Source of the DNA: Pontibacter pudoricolor
Lineage (GTDB): Bacteria; Bacteroidota; Bacteroidia; Cytophagales; Hymenobacteraceae
Reading direction: 5' to 3'
Assembly (NCBI RefSeq): GCF_010092985.1
Contig: NZ_CP048106.1
Span: 1,984,001 to 2,048,000, forward strand
DNA length: 64,000 nucleotides
Positions 43,584 to 53,069 of this stretch are shown here, in pieces (within the stretch, counting starts at the first letter, position 1; each line of letters starts with the position of its first letter). Both the position numbers and the translations under genes were made by a program. The notes beneath the pieces are model-generated. The model was not told the origin of the DNA. It saw only the letters and a program-made list of their open reading frames with translations, and did not search any database.

Positions 43584-44900
43584 TTATTTCAGCATCGATG
43601 CCGTATTCGGGTTTGAGAGCAGTTCGCCGAACAATTCCCATCGCTTTGCCGGGTTGTCGTCGGTGCCGCCATTGCGCTCTATGTAGTTGCGCACCAGTTG
43701 CTGGCCCAGGTTATAGTTGATCACGTAGCTGCGGTATTTGTCCATAAAACGCGTGCGCTGCAGGGCTTTATCCGGGGCATACAGGTTATATCTTACCAGC
43801 ATTTCGGCTGCTTGTTCACGGGTAATCTTACCATTCAGGTAAAGCCTGGCTGCTTCGTTTCCGGCAAAGTCCAGCTGGCCGATCATATCCAGTATCTTGT
43901 AGTACCGATCGGCTTCGGCAGCATTTAAGCCGGCCAGCGGAAACAGCACTTCTTTTTCAAACGTAATGCGGTCCTGAGCCGGGAAAGCTACTTCAATGCC
44001 ATAGTTGGCGCTGCCTTCGGCAATTAAACTTTGCGGCGAAAACAACGGGTAGATCGAATATTCTTTCCAGCCTTTCTTATCTACCAGATTCTGCTCCAGC
44101 AGCACATTAAATACATGGTGGCCCGGGTAGCCTTCGTGCGCAGCCAGGTCTATGGCGCGCTCAATGTAGATCGGAAAATCGGTATTGATCTGGATCAGAC
44201 TATAGCCTTTGCCTTTATAGTAATTATAGCCCGACCAGGCTTTGTCGGTCACAAACTCGAGGGTAAAGTTTTCGTGGGCGGGTAGCTTATAGTGCGCTTT
44301 TGTACGGTTGCGGGCTTCGGCAATGGCGGTTTTAAAAACAGTATCCAGCTTTGCTTTCGGTATCTCGAATCGGGCACGGTAGGCATCCCAGCGTGCAGCT
44401 ATCGTTCCTTTGCCGGGCAATTGCTTGTCTATAGCTGTGAGAATAGAGTCAAAATGGGCGAGCTCGTAATGCGGAGGCTCGGCATCGTACAAAAGCCTGG
44501 CTTCCTCATCAAAACTATAGTTCCTGCCCTGCATCATCTCTACTTTGGTTACGGCTGCCAGTATCTGCTTTTTAAACATAGCCAGGCGGCGCATTTCGTC
44601 GGCAGCCAGGTTGGTTGTATCCTGTGCCTGTAGTTGCGCTTGTATGGCTTTGAATTCGGTTAAAAACTCCTGAGCAGGCAGCGAGTCGGCAGGTTTTCCG
44701 GTGGGTTTCCATTCTTCAGGTCCATAGTAGGCATCTACTATATCGCTGTCGTACTGGCCCAGCCTTAGCAGGGTTTTCACGTAGCGCTCGGCCAGTTGGT
44801 CCATGGTGGCTACCTCTGCAGTCTCGGTTTTGGTAGTGGTGCAGGCCCAGCTGGCAGTAAAGAGCAGTACAAATAGAAAGGCTTTTCTCACAGGTTGCAT
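43584..44900 (-). CDS. DUF885 family lipoprotein, probable metallopeptidase
   Basis: 438 aa. The lipoprotein signal (MQPVRKAFLFVLLFTASWAC) precedes a helical protein with the DUF885 motif AAHEGYPGHHVFN (about 258-270). This HExxxHH arrangement suggests a zinc hydrolase, and the flanking segment EGSANYGIEVAF fits a Glu ligand. Length is shorter than the common ~550-600-aa DUF885 proteins, mainly at the N-terminus. The substrate is unknown; it should sit at the membrane facing the periplasm. Single gene. Confidence 0.85.
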   Translation of the reverse strand: MQPVRKAFLFVLLFTASWACTTTKTETAEVATMDQLAERYVKTLLRLGQYDSDIVDAYYGPEEWKPTGKPADSLPAQEFLTEFKAIQAQLQAQDTTNLAADEMRRLAMFKKQILAAVTKVEMMQGRNYSFDEEARLLYDAEPPHYELAHFDSILTAIDKQLPGKGTIAARWDAYRARFEIPKAKLDTVFKTAIAEARNRTKAHYKLPAHENFTLEFVTDKAWSGYNYYKGKGYSLIQINTDFPIYIERAIDLAAHEGYPGHHVFNVLLEQNLVDKKGWKEYSIYPLFSPQSLIAEGSANYGIEVAFPAQDRITFEKEVLFPLAGLNAAEADRYYKILDMIGQLDFAGNEAARLYLNGKITREQAAEMLVRYNLYAPDKALQRTRFMDKYRSYVINYNLGQQLVRNYIERNGGTDDNPAKRWELFGELLSNPNTASMLK

Positions 44901-44956
44901 ACAGGTTGGATATGGTTAAGTGTAGTAAGTTATAGTTGTTTGAGCACGATGAAAAA

Positions 44957-44990
44957 CAAATGCCGGCAAGATAGACTTAACCGGCATTTG
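44957..44990 (-). terminator. Possible terminator beyond the phzF-like gene
   Basis: A perfect 10-bp stem, CAAATGCCGG (44957-44966) with CCGGCATTTG (44981-44990), 64 bases after the PhzF stop. The U-tract is short. Confidence 0.5.
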
Positions 44991-45053
44991 TATCTATTAG
45001 TCTGCAGAATTGATCTGCAGAAAAAAGTTACTAAGCACTATAGCTGACCGCCA

Positions 45054-45842
45054 TTAAATCTCGATTTCGCCGGTCAGGTACGTTACTGCTTTGCCGGTTA
45101 TCTTTACACGGTTGCCAAGGTACTCGCAGGTTAAATTGCCTTGCCTTTTTGACAGCTGTTTAGCTGTAAGCACCTGTTTGCCCAGGCGTTTGCTCCAGTA
45201 CGGCGTAAGCGTGGTATGTGCTGAACCTGTAACAGGGTCTTCTACAATACCTACCTGCGGACAGAAAAACCGCGACACAAAATCCACCTCCCTGCCCGGC
45301 GCCGAAACGATAACTCCGCGGGCTTCTACTGAATTAACCAGGTTGGTATCCGGGTTAAAGCCAGCTACCTCCTGTTCAGAACTATAGATCAGCAGGTAAT
45401 CTGTTTTGCCCTTGTAAGTTTCCTGTGGGGCTTTGCCGAAAGCTTCTACTAATGCACCCGGAATTGCAGCTGCATCATACGTATCTATCGGAAAATCAAG
45501 GGTTAGCAGGTCTGCATGCTGCTGCACCTGCAGCAAACCACTGCGCGGCGAGTTCAGGTTTATAGTTTGGGATGGGTGGTTATAGTAGTTGAACAGCACA
45601 TAGGCCGCCGCCAGGGTAGCGTGTCCGCACAGGTCTACTTCTACGGTTGGCGTAAACCAACGTATTTCATAGTCGTCGCCAGACTTCACCACAAAAGCGG
45701 TCTCGGCCAGGTTATTTTCCGCGCCTATGTTCTGCATGGTTGCATCATCGAGCCACGCATCCAGCACGCACACCGCCGCCGGGTTCCCACCAAATACCTT
45801 ATCTGTAAAAGCGTCTATCTGGTATAGTTTTATTTTTGCCAA
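45054..45842 (-). CDS. PhzF-family isomerase/epimerase
   Basis: 262 aa, the family length. The start IKLYQIDAFTDKVFGGNPAAVCVLDAWLDD and the segment NLAETAFVV (with the conserved catalytic Glu), IRWFTPTVEVDLCGHATLAAAY, and FCPQVGIVEDPVTGSAHTTL are typical of PhzF/YddE proteins with a diaminopimelate-epimerase-like fold. The founding member acts in phenazine synthesis; no other phenazine genes are present here, so a general isomerase role is more likely. Single gene. Confidence 0.92.
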   Translation of the reverse strand: MAKIKLYQIDAFTDKVFGGNPAAVCVLDAWLDDATMQNIGAENNLAETAFVVKSGDDYEIRWFTPTVEVDLCGHATLAAAYVLFNYYNHPSQTINLNSPRSGLLQVQQHADLLTLDFPIDTYDAAAIPGALVEAFGKAPQETYKGKTDYLLIYSSEQEVAGFNPDTNLVNSVEARGVIVSAPGREVDFVSRFFCPQVGIVEDPVTGSAHTTLTPYWSKRLGKQVLTAKQLSKRQGNLTCEYLGNRVKITGKAVTYLTGEIEI

Positions 45843-45933
45843 GGTTGTTTTAATGAGTAATGATTAATTGTCCTGGTTCTTCAGATCTTTCCTCTATAGG
45901 CTATTAACCTAAACTATAGTTGCAGGCTTCCTG

Positions 45934-47415
45934 CTAATACATAGCCGGCTGACCAGCTTTCGGCAGCGACTTCTTGATAAACTCGCGCAGGTCGTCGTTG
46001 CTTTTTACCAGGTCTTCTTTGCGCAGGTACATCATGTGCCCGCTGCGGTAGCCTTTCCAGCTCAGGCGGTTTTTCAGTTTGCCGCTTGGGTCTAACTGCC
46101 ACATGCTGTACTTGGCGTTAAAATAATCGGTAGCGCCATCGTAATAACCGGCCTGGAAAAGCACATGCAGGTACGGGTTCTGAGCCATTGCCTGACGCAG
46201 GTTTTCGCCGGTGCGGTCGTTACCACGGTTCCAGGGGTGTACCGGGCCAAACATGTTATACTTCACGTCGGTCTTATACTTCAGTTCATCGCGCAAATAC
46301 ATGTTAATGGCAGGTGTGAAGGCATGCAGCCAGGCGGTTAGTTCGGCATTAAAATCAGGGCGGTCGCCGGCATTCTGGCGGTCTATGCCTTTGTAGCGCG
46401 AGTCGAGGCGGCCAATGGTGTAACCATCGTTACGGAGCAGCTCCTTCCAGAAAAAGTTGGCAGGCACATCGAGGTTATAGTTCTGGATGCTTTGCTCGGA
46501 AATACCCGCATAACGGGCCATTTTAGAAACGATCTCTTTTTTGTGCGCTTCTTCTATAAAGCCACCCTGCACTATAGCCGGCAGCAGCTCGTTGGTGGTA
46601 AAAGCCTCTACTTCCGGCAGCAACACATCCAGGTCCTTTTGCTGCAGATCGTGCGGCAGTTTTTTATGATACCAGGCAGTGGCCGCAAAATACGGAAGGC
46701 GAAGGGCAGCATCAACAGGGCCGCTGCGCTCTATGCCTAAATCTGTGGGCGATACCAATATAACCCCGTTCAGGTACATCCAATGGGAGTTCTGCAGTTC
46801 CAGCGCCAGGCCCGAAACACGCGTAGTTCCATAGCTCTCCCCTATCAGATATTTAGGGGATGCCCAGCGGCCTTTGCGCGTTACAAACGTGTTTATCCAC
46901 TCGGCCAGGTATTTTACATCAGCATTTACGCCAAAGAACTTCTCCTTTAGTTTATCTTTATCAACACCTTCGGCCATGCGCGAGTAGCCTGTGTTTACCG
47001 GGTTTACATACACAATGTCCGCCACATCCAGTATCGATTCCGGGTTTTCGCGGTAGCCGTATGGTTGCACCGGGTAGCCTTCGTCGTCTATATTAAGCAG
47101 GCGCGGACCAGTGTAGGCAATGTGCATCCAAACCGACGCAGAGCCCGGACCACCGTTAAACGAGATAACCAAAGGGCGGGTGGCACGGTCTTTCACATCG
47201 GAGCGCTCGTAATAGGTGTAAAATAAACCTGCTATCGTTTTGCCGTTCTCGTCCCATACCGGCTGCATGCCTGTGGTAGCGTTGTACGCGATACGTTTCC
47301 CTTTAACAGTAACCTGCTGTTTGGTAGTAACCGTAGAATCAGGGTTAGCGGCACGCTGGGCCGTAGCAGGCAATATAACTGCAACCAGCAGCACAAGGTG
47401 TAAAAGTTTTCTCAT
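45934..47415 (-). CDS. S10-family serine carboxypeptidase, exported
   Basis: 493 aa from MRKLLHLVLLVAVILPATAQ, a signal peptide. A longer frame starts at 47469 but would hide the signal. The S10 features are NGGPGSAS (oxyanion region), the nucleophile Ser in LIGESYGTTR, Asp in QAGYYDGATDYF and His in YRSGHMMYL. It removes C-terminal residues of peptides, probably in the periplasm. With the M14 enzyme at 39772 this makes two exported carboxypeptidases within 6 kb. Confidence 0.93.
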   Translation of the reverse strand: MRKLLHLVLLVAVILPATAQRAANPDSTVTTKQQVTVKGKRIAYNATTGMQPVWDENGKTIAGLFYTYYERSDVKDRATRPLVISFNGGPGSASVWMHIAYTGPRLLNIDDEGYPVQPYGYRENPESILDVADIVYVNPVNTGYSRMAEGVDKDKLKEKFFGVNADVKYLAEWINTFVTRKGRWASPKYLIGESYGTTRVSGLALELQNSHWMYLNGVILVSPTDLGIERSGPVDAALRLPYFAATAWYHKKLPHDLQQKDLDVLLPEVEAFTTNELLPAIVQGGFIEEAHKKEIVSKMARYAGISEQSIQNYNLDVPANFFWKELLRNDGYTIGRLDSRYKGIDRQNAGDRPDFNAELTAWLHAFTPAINMYLRDELKYKTDVKYNMFGPVHPWNRGNDRTGENLRQAMAQNPYLHVLFQAGYYDGATDYFNAKYSMWQLDPSGKLKNRLSWKGYRSGHMMYLRKEDLVKSNDDLREFIKKSLPKAGQPAMY

Positions 47416-47526
47416 GGTATATTTTGTAAGATAAAAGCAAAAACAACCCGCCACTGGCAGGTTAAGCAAACAATATAGTAAAAACCGGATAGATTTTAGC
47501 GATGTCTTTAAGCGGGCATGTAAAAG

Positions 47527-48123
47527 TTATAGTTTGCGGTAAACTATACAACCAATCAGGCCGGGGTGGTCTTGTACGAGGTCCTCTTTCCTGGCTTTGC
47601 GAAGCATCCAGAGAATAAGGGCATAGCCGCCGGCAGCAAAGGTAAACAGCAACCCAGACGCGAACAGGTAAATGTTGCCAATCAGAAGTCCGGCTATAGT
47701 TGGCAACACGCCCATCACCAAACCTGGCATCATGCCTCCTAACACATAGGTCCTGAGTGAAAGCATTTCTTTGCAGTGGCAATAAGGAGTCAGCATCTGC
47801 CAGAGCATGCCATATTTAATCGATCTGAGACCGTTTTTGCAGAATGCGGCCCATGTAAGGCCATGTAACAGCTCGTGCACCACCGCACCCGGAATAATAA
47901 GCAGCAAAGGGTAAAAAAATACTTTCTCCCTGTTTTCCCGGAAAAAGCTTTGCAGGGTGTGCAACTCAAACTGCTCTGGCCACAGCCAGAGGTAAGCCGG
48001 CACAAACAGGAGCAGCACAGGCACTATAAAAACAAGTGCCAGCAGGTTGGCCCTGGCAACGCCCACAGTCAGTTCCTCTTTTTTATAGTTTATAGTTTCT
48101 GCTTCCAGCGATAGATCTTCCAT
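47527..48123 (-). CDS. DUF3267-type membrane metallopeptidase-like protein
   Basis: 198 aa from MEDLSLEAETINYKKEEL; a longer frame begins at 48174 but adds Cys-rich residues unlike the family. Membrane helices are at about 25-48, 78-105 (with the zinc-binding HELLHG in IPGAVVHELLHGLTW) and 130-175. DUF3267 proteins resemble M50 site-2 proteases but are small; substrate and activity are not known. Single gene, ending close to the S10 gene on the same strand. Confidence 0.85.
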   Translation of the reverse strand: MEDLSLEAETINYKKEELTVGVARANLLALVFIVPVLLLFVPAYLWLWPEQFELHTLQSFFRENREKVFFYPLLLIIPGAVVHELLHGLTWAAFCKNGLRSIKYGMLWQMLTPYCHCKEMLSLRTYVLGGMMPGLVMGVLPTIAGLLIGNIYLFASGLLFTFAAGGYALILWMLRKARKEDLVQDHPGLIGCIVYRKL

Positions 48124-48196
48124 TATGATTCTAAAGTAGGTAATCCGCTTAACAAAACCCAGGCAATAGTGCATCCCAACTATAAAACAAAAACAC

Positions 48197-48204
48197 TATA
48201 TTTG
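48197..48204 (+). promoter_or_regulatory. -7 element before the ankyrin gene
   Basis: TATATTTG matches TAnnTTTG, 26 bases before the start codon. No -33 TTG is evident. Confidence 0.4.
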
Positions 48205-48230
48205 TTAAGTACACTTATGATCTATCTGAA

Positions 48231-48686
48231 ATGAAAACACTAATCTTACTTGCAGTATTGAGCTTTTGTATGTCATTTACAGCGTTGGCTCAAGGAAAGG
48301 ATGAACAACTTTATATTGCCGTTCAGAAAAACGACAAAGCAAAAGTGGAAGCGCTCTTACAAAAGAAGGCTGATCCTAACTACGTAAAACAAGCCGGCTC
48401 CTGGATGAGAGTCAGTCCCTTAATAACGGCTGTAAATAATAATAACGTTGCTATTGTAAAGCTTTTAATTGAATATAAGGCTAAGGTAGATTGGAAAGAC
48501 GGGTTTAATACAACTGCTTTAATCTATGCAGCCTCGAAAGGAAACAAGGAGATAGTGGAATTACTTCTGGATAATGGCGCTGATATAAACGCAACAGACG
48601 GACAAGGAAATAACGTGCTTTCAGCAGCGAAGGAAAGTGAAAATGCCGAGATAATTGCTCTTATAGAAAGTAAATTAAAGCAATAG
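48231..48686 (+). CDS. Ankyrin-repeat protein, secreted
   Basis: 151 aa. The signal peptide MKTLILLAVLSFCMSFTALAQ precedes about four ankyrin repeats (DEQLYIAVQKNDKAKVEALLQKKADPNYV, VSPLITAVNNNNVAIVKLLIEYKAKVDWKD, TALIYAASKGNKEIVELLLDNGADINATD, and a final NVLSAAKESENAEIIALIE). Ankyrin repeats bind other proteins; no enzyme domain is present. The gene is visibly more A/T-rich than its neighbours and holds no CTATAG core, unlike most genes of its size here, which hints at recent acquisition. No partner gene is adjacent. Confidence 0.9.
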   Translation: MKTLILLAVLSFCMSFTALAQGKDEQLYIAVQKNDKAKVEALLQKKADPNYVKQAGSWMRVSPLITAVNNNNVAIVKLLIEYKAKVDWKDGFNTTALIYAASKGNKEIVELLLDNGADINATDGQGNNVLSAAKESENAEIIALIESKLKQ

Positions 48687-48767
48687 CGTTAATCAGTCAT
48701 TGACCAGTAACTATAATTTTTTATTAACTAAGCCTGCATTTGGGCACATCTTTAATCAAGTATATCT

Positions 48768-49658
48768 GTGGCTATCGTTTTAAGTATAGATAATCTCTCT
48801 AAAAAATATGGCAGCCTGAAAGCCGTAGACAGCCTGAGTCTGCAGGTAGAGGAAGGTAGCATTTATGGGTTGCTCGGCCCAAATGGTAGTGGCAAGACCA
48901 CAACGCTGGGCATGGTACTGGATGTGATACAGCCTAGCGGCGGTAGCTTTTCGTGGTTTGGTAATGGCGTAAGCAAAGCAACCAAACAACGCGTAGGCGC
49001 CATCCTGGAAACACCAAACTTTTACCCTTACCTTACTGCTAAACGCAACCTGCAGGTAATTGCCGACACCAAAGGCGCAGATCACCAGAACATAGCTAAA
49101 ATGCTGGACATGGTGGGCCTGGGCACGCGCAGCAATACAACGTTTAAAGGTTTTTCGCTGGGGATGAAGCAACGCCTGGCCTTAGCCGCTGCTATGTTAA
49201 ACGACCCCGAAGTACTGGTACTGGATGAGCCGACAAACGGCCTGGACCCGCAGGGAATAGCCGAGGTACGCGACCTGATACTGCGCATAGCAGCCCAGGG
49301 CAAAACTATAATCCTGGCAAGCCACCTGCTGGATGAAGTAGAAAAAGTATGCACACACGTAGCCGTATTGCGTACCGGGAAGCTGGTAACCAATGGCCCT
49401 GTAGGTAATATCTTATCTGCAAAAGAGCAGCTTATAGTTAGTGCCGAAGACCTGGCGCCGGTGTTGCAACTACTGGAGCGCCTGCCTTACATTACCCAGT
49501 TTGCGCAGGAGAAAGATTATGTGATACTAACCCTACAGGAAGGCTACAGCAGCACCGACCTTAACCGGGACATGTTTGCACAGGGCATCGTACTGTCGCA
49601 GTTGGTGGCGCGTCGCAAAAGCCTCGAAAAACAGTTTCTTGAGATTATCAAATCCTAA
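48768..49658 (+). CDS. ABC transporter ATP-binding protein (ABC-2 exporter type)
   Basis: 296 aa. Walker A is GPNGSGKT (37-44), the signature is SLGMKQRL, and Walker B is EVLVLDEPTNGLDP; the switch His is in ILASHLL. The C-terminal 80 residues are the extra domain usual in CcmA/NatA-like ATPases. It starts with GTG at 48768; no nearby in-frame ATG extends the conserved start. The membrane partner begins 6 bases after the stop. The substrate is unknown. Confidence 0.93.
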   Translation: MAIVLSIDNLSKKYGSLKAVDSLSLQVEEGSIYGLLGPNGSGKTTTLGMVLDVIQPSGGSFSWFGNGVSKATKQRVGAILETPNFYPYLTAKRNLQVIADTKGADHQNIAKMLDMVGLGTRSNTTFKGFSLGMKQRLALAAAMLNDPEVLVLDEPTNGLDPQGIAEVRDLILRIAAQGKTIILASHLLDEVEKVCTHVAVLRTGKLVTNGPVGNILSAKEQLIVSAEDLAPVLQLLERLPYITQFAQEKDYVILTLQEGYSSTDLNRDMFAQGIVLSQLVARRKSLEKQFLEIIKS

Positions 49659-49663
49659 TACTG

Positions 49664-50434
49664 ATGAACTTACTCCGAACCGAGTTCCGTAAAATATCCC
49701 CCTACCGTACTTTCTGGACCATACTGGCTATTTACGCCGTTCTTATTGTACTGCTGTTGTATGGCAGCATGAGCATGGAAGTGAACGGAAAATCACTTGG
49801 CAACGAAACATTTCAGTTTCCTCAACTATGGATGCGCCTGACCTATGTCGCTCATTTTTTTAATTTGCTGCTGGGTATTCTGGTTATAGTGCTTATTACC
49901 GACGAGTATAGCTTCCGGACCATCAGACAACAGGTAATTGACGGGCTCTCGCGTGCCGAAGTGGTACTGGCCAAGTTTTATGTAGTACTGGCACTGGCAG
50001 TTTTCAGTACGGTATTCATACTGGCGCTGGGTTTCTATTTTGGCCTGCTCTATAGTGCAGATAAGTCGCTGCAGGCCATGTTCAGCCAGATAGATTACCT
50101 GCCTTATTACTTTGTGCAGGCTGTTGCCTATATGGCACTTGCCATGCTGGTTGCTTTCATCGTCCGGAAGAGTGGGCTAGCTATTATCGTTTTTATTGCC
50201 TACACAAAAATCGTAGAGCCGATCATCCACTTTAACCTCCCCGACCACATCGACAAATATTTCCCGATGAAGGCACTGGATAGTTTAACACCTATGCCGG
50301 GTCAGGATCTGTTCGGCCAGCTGACCTCTCCGATAGAACAGCTTTCTCCTGCCATGGCTACCGTGCCCTCATTACTTTACGTGGGCCTGTTTTTGCTGCT
50401 GACCTATATCGTTCTTAAAATGCGCGATTTATAG
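49664..50434 (+). CDS. ABC-2 type permease
   Basis: 256 aa with six helices (about 17-36, 62-82, 105-128, 144-168, 172-190, 230-252). It is the membrane subunit of the ABC exporter encoded directly upstream. TIRQQVIDGLSRAEVVLAKFYVVLALAV is the usual ABC-2 cytoplasmic loop. Its end overlaps the convergent gene at 50429 by 6 bases. No clear cargo gene is nearby. Confidence 0.9.
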   Translation: MNLLRTEFRKISPYRTFWTILAIYAVLIVLLLYGSMSMEVNGKSLGNETFQFPQLWMRLTYVAHFFNLLLGILVIVLITDEYSFRTIRQQVIDGLSRAEVVLAKFYVVLALAVFSTVFILALGFYFGLLYSADKSLQAMFSQIDYLPYYFVQAVAYMALAMLVAFIVRKSGLAIIVFIAYTKIVEPIIHFNLPDHIDKYFPMKALDSLTPMPGQDLFGQLTSPIEQLSPAMATVPSLLYVGLFLLLTYIVLKMRDL

Positions 50435-51106
50435 GGTGTTATAGTAGTTAACGATAGCTATAAAGTCTGACGGCTGATCAAAATTCAGTCCATTCTTACG
50501 TACAAAAGACTTTATTAAGGATGCTTTTTTGCCGCAGTAAAACAGAAAATCTTTACGGTTCTGCTGTATCACTTTTATTTCACCCGCCGGGTTCATCACA
50601 TAAAAAAGTGGCTTTATCTGGTCGTAATAAATTCCCTGTATAGGGTAACCCAGCGGATCGGTAGTTCTGTTTTCCATCATGCTGGCCAGGTGCGAATCAA
50701 CAATGCGTTTGTTATAGCTTTCACGCATCAGTAAGGTTATGTTCCCTTCCAGTATCTGCTCAAAAAAGGTGGGCTTCTTAAAATCCGTATGTTCATCGCC
50801 CTGGTCCCAGTAAAGGGATTTAAACAGATGGCGCCGGTTACTGTACGTATTCGACACTTCAAACTTGTCAACATTTACCGGCGATAATGAACTCAGGGTA
50901 TTATCGGCGAGCGAGACAGTTATTATATCCTGAGACCTGTAATAGGTAACCACACCTGTCAGCACCTCGCCCGAAGTAAGCGTCACCTCTCCTCTGGGCC
51001 AGATCTGTACATCAACGGCTTCTCTTGTCTGTGCTTTTAATGCTGCACTGCTCAACAGGCTTATAACAGAAAAAAGCAGCAACCTGGTTAATAAAATACA
51101 TTTCAT
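50429..51106 (-). CDS. Exported protein of unknown function
   Basis: 225 aa. A signal peptide (MKCILLTRLLLFSVISLLSSAALKAQ) precedes a region of short beta strands with EVTLTSGEVLTGVVTYYRSQDIITVSL (resembling a small beta-barrel), NTYSNRRHLFKSLYWDQGDEHTDFKKPTFFEQILEG and MNPAGEIKVIQQNRKDFLFYCGKKASLIKSFVRKNGLNF. Similar periplasmic proteins are common in Cytophagales, but I cannot name a function. It converges on the ABC permease with a 6-base overlap. Confidence 0.75.
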   Translation of the reverse strand: MKCILLTRLLLFSVISLLSSAALKAQTREAVDVQIWPRGEVTLTSGEVLTGVVTYYRSQDIITVSLADNTLSSLSPVNVDKFEVSNTYSNRRHLFKSLYWDQGDEHTDFKKPTFFEQILEGNITLLMRESYNKRIVDSHLASMMENRTTDPLGYPIQGIYYDQIKPLFYVMNPAGEIKVIQQNRKDFLFYCGKKASLIKSFVRKNGLNFDQPSDFIAIVNYYNTL

Positions 51107-51226
51107 AGGCTTCCCTCCTTAGTTAAAATTGTGCCTTACCTACACTATAATTAACTATGAAATAAGCCCGACAGGTATGTTTTTTCTTAAAACAGATATA
51201 AATATTTAGGCAACACACTAAAAATA

Positions 51227-51254
51227 AAGGCCAGTGCATTGTTGCACTGGCCTT
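51227..51254 (-). terminator. Rho-independent terminator of ribBA
   Basis: A perfect 12-bp stem, AAGGCCAGTGCA (51227-51238) with TGCACTGGCCTT (51243-51254). On the minus strand it is followed by TTATTTTTAG. Confidence 0.88.
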
Positions 51255-51281
51255 ATACATAATCTACTTACAGAGAAATAG

Positions 51282-52526
51282 TTATCTGTTTATAATGGCG
51301 CTCCCCAGGATCTCATGCCCCAGTTTGTCGCGCTTGGTTGTAAGGTACTTCTGGTTGTGCTTGTTAGGAGCAATCTCAATAGGCACGTTACTTACAACTT
51401 CCAGCCCGTAGCCAATCAGTCCGGTGCGTTTTTTAGGATTGTTAGAGATCAGCATCATTTTGGTAACGCCAAGGTCACGCAGTATCTGTGCGCCAACGCC
51501 ATAGTCGCGCTCATCCATGCCAAAGCCCAGTTCCAGGTTAGCCTCCACGGTATCGCGGCCCTGCTCCTGCAGTTTGTATGCTTTCAGCTTATTTATCAAA
51601 CCAATGCCACGACCTTCCTGGTTCATGTAAACTATAACGCCTTTGCCTTCACGCTCTATCATGCGCATGGCTTCGTGCAGCTGTGGTCCGCAATCGCAAC
51701 GGCACGACCCAAAAATATCGCCGGTTACGCAGGATGAGTGCACCCGTACCATTACCGGTTCGCCTTCTTCCCAGGTGCCTTTTACCAGTGCCAGGTGTTT
51801 GGCGCCGTTGCTGCGCTGAGTAAACGCATACAGGTCAAAATCACCATAATCGGTTGGCAGCTGCACAGCAATTTCACGCTCAATCAGGCTTTCCTTTTTC
51901 AGTCGATACGCGATCAGGTCTTTAATAGAAACCAGCTTCAGGTTAAAACGCTTGGCTACGTGTACCAGGTCCGGCAGGCGGGCCATGGTACCATCTTCGT
52001 TCATGATCTCGATCAGCACACCGGCAGGGGCAAGTCCGGCTAAACGGGCAAGGTCAACTGCTGCTTCGGTATGGCCGGCACGGCGCAATACGCCTTCTTT
52101 CTTTGCTTTAAGCGGGAAAATGTGGCCAGGCTTGCCAAGCGAGTGCGGATCAGTGTTTGGATCTACAAGCGCTTGTATGGTTTTTGCTCTGTCTGATGCG
52201 GAGATACCGGTCGTACATCCATGCCCGATCAGATCTACTGATACGGTAAATGGTGTAGCATGCAGGGCTGTGTTACGGCCTACCATCAGTTCCAGGCCAA
52301 GTTCTTCGCAGCGCTCTTCGGTAAGAGGCGCACAGATCAGGCCGCGGCCATGTGTAGCCATAAAGTTAATGATCTCGGGCGTTACCATCTCGGCAGCGCA
52401 GATAAAATCGCCTTCGTTCTCGCGGTCGTCATCGTCCACCACAATAATAACTTTACCCTGGCGGATATCCTCGATAGCATCCTCTATCGGATCGAGTTTT
52501 ATAGTTTCAGTGTTTGTATTCTCCAT
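51282..52526 (-). CDS. ribBA: Bifunctional 3,4-dihydroxy-2-butanone-4-phosphate synthase/GTP cyclohydrolase II
   Basis: 414 aa from [21 protein letters not shown]. The N-terminal half (to about 215) is RibB with [12 protein letters not shown] and [10 protein letters not shown], converting ribulose-5-phosphate. The C-terminal half is RibA: zinc Cys residues in [14 protein letters not shown] and NQEGRGIGL, opening GTP. Both make the precursors of riboflavin. A slightly longer frame starts at 52550; the chosen ATG fits the family. A -7 element lies at 52684-52691. No FMN riboswitch was recognised in the 326-base upstream spacer. Confidence 0.96.
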   Translation of the reverse strand: MENTNTETIKLDPIEDAIEDIRQGKVIIVVDDDDRENEGDFICAAEMVTPEIINFMATHGRGLICAPLTEERCEELGLELMVGRNTALHATPFTVSVDLIGHGCTTGISASDRAKTIQALVDPNTDPHSLGKPGHIFPLKAKKEGVLRRAGHTEAAVDLARLAGLAPAGVLIEIMNEDGTMARLPDLVHVAKRFNLKLVSIKDLIAYRLKKESLIEREIAVQLPTDYGDFDLYAFTQRSNGAKHLALVKGTWEEGEPVMVRVHSSCVTGDIFGSCRCDCGPQLHEAMRMIEREGKGVIVYMNQEGRGIGLINKLKAYKLQEQGRDTVEANLELGFGMDERDYGVGAQILRDLGVTKMMLISNNPKKRTGLIGYGLEVVSNVPIEIAPNKHNQKYLTTKRDKLGHEILGSAIINR

Positions 52527-52852
52527 AAAATATTTTGCGGGATAAAGCACAGTGTTAACTGCCTCTCTCCCTGCTTTTTGAAAACTTGTTGCTTCTACTT
52601 ATCATAACTATAAAATCGGGGCATTGTTCAAAAGCAATACACCCCAAACTATAGCTATCCAGGCAGATATTCGGAAAACTGAACAAAGGTAGAAAGTAAA
52701 AGACCTTCTCTAAAGGAAAGATGCTAATTTTTATAGTTGAGCGGGAGATTGTATAGTTACAGTAACTATAGCAGGTGCGATTTATAGTTTGAACTATAGT
52801 TTGCCGGTTCACAACGGGTGCTCATTCGGATTTATAATATGGATTAGCAGAG
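52527..52852. other. Spacer upstream of ribBA
   Basis: 326 bases without a gene. It contains the candidate ribBA promoter, several CTATAG cores and the perfect AACTATAGTT at 52792-52801. An 85-codon frame here has no protein-like character. Confidence 0.5.
52684..52691 (-). promoter_or_regulatory. -7 element upstream of ribBA
   Basis: The minus strand reads TACCTTTG, matching TAnnTTTG, 158 bases before the start codon, which would give a long leader. Confidence 0.35.
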
Positions 52853-53038
52853 TTATTTTAGGTATTCCAACAATAACATCAATCCAATCAGTACAAAGGC
52901 AATACCTCCAACATATCCTTTCAGGTGCATTATATAGCTAACAGACCAATTAGGCTTACGCCTTTTCTCATCCTTATAAGTTATATAAAGGGTTAAGAAA
53001 CCAATTAGAAAAGAAATGAGAGCGTAAACTATAGACAT
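52853..53038 (-). CDS. Small two-helix membrane protein
   Basis: 61 aa, MSIVYALISFLIGFLTLYITYKDEKRRKPNW followed by a second helix GYVGGIAFVLIGLMLLLEYLK. The translation has the clear pattern of two membrane helices joined by a basic loop, which favours a real gene. It begins 31 bases after dnaG ends on the same strand. Function is unknown. Confidence 0.55.
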   Translation of the reverse strand: MSIVYALISFLIGFLTLYITYKDEKRRKPNWSVSYIMHLKGYVGGIAFVLIGLMLLLEYLK

Positions 53039-53069
53039 GAAGATATAAACCTCTTTCCCAGCACTAATT

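Noticed and set aside
51107..51281. Repeats near the ribBA end as an FMN riboswitch or attenuator
   Set aside because: The hairpin lies downstream of ribBA and has simple terminator form; no FMN-box pattern is visible upstream of the gene.
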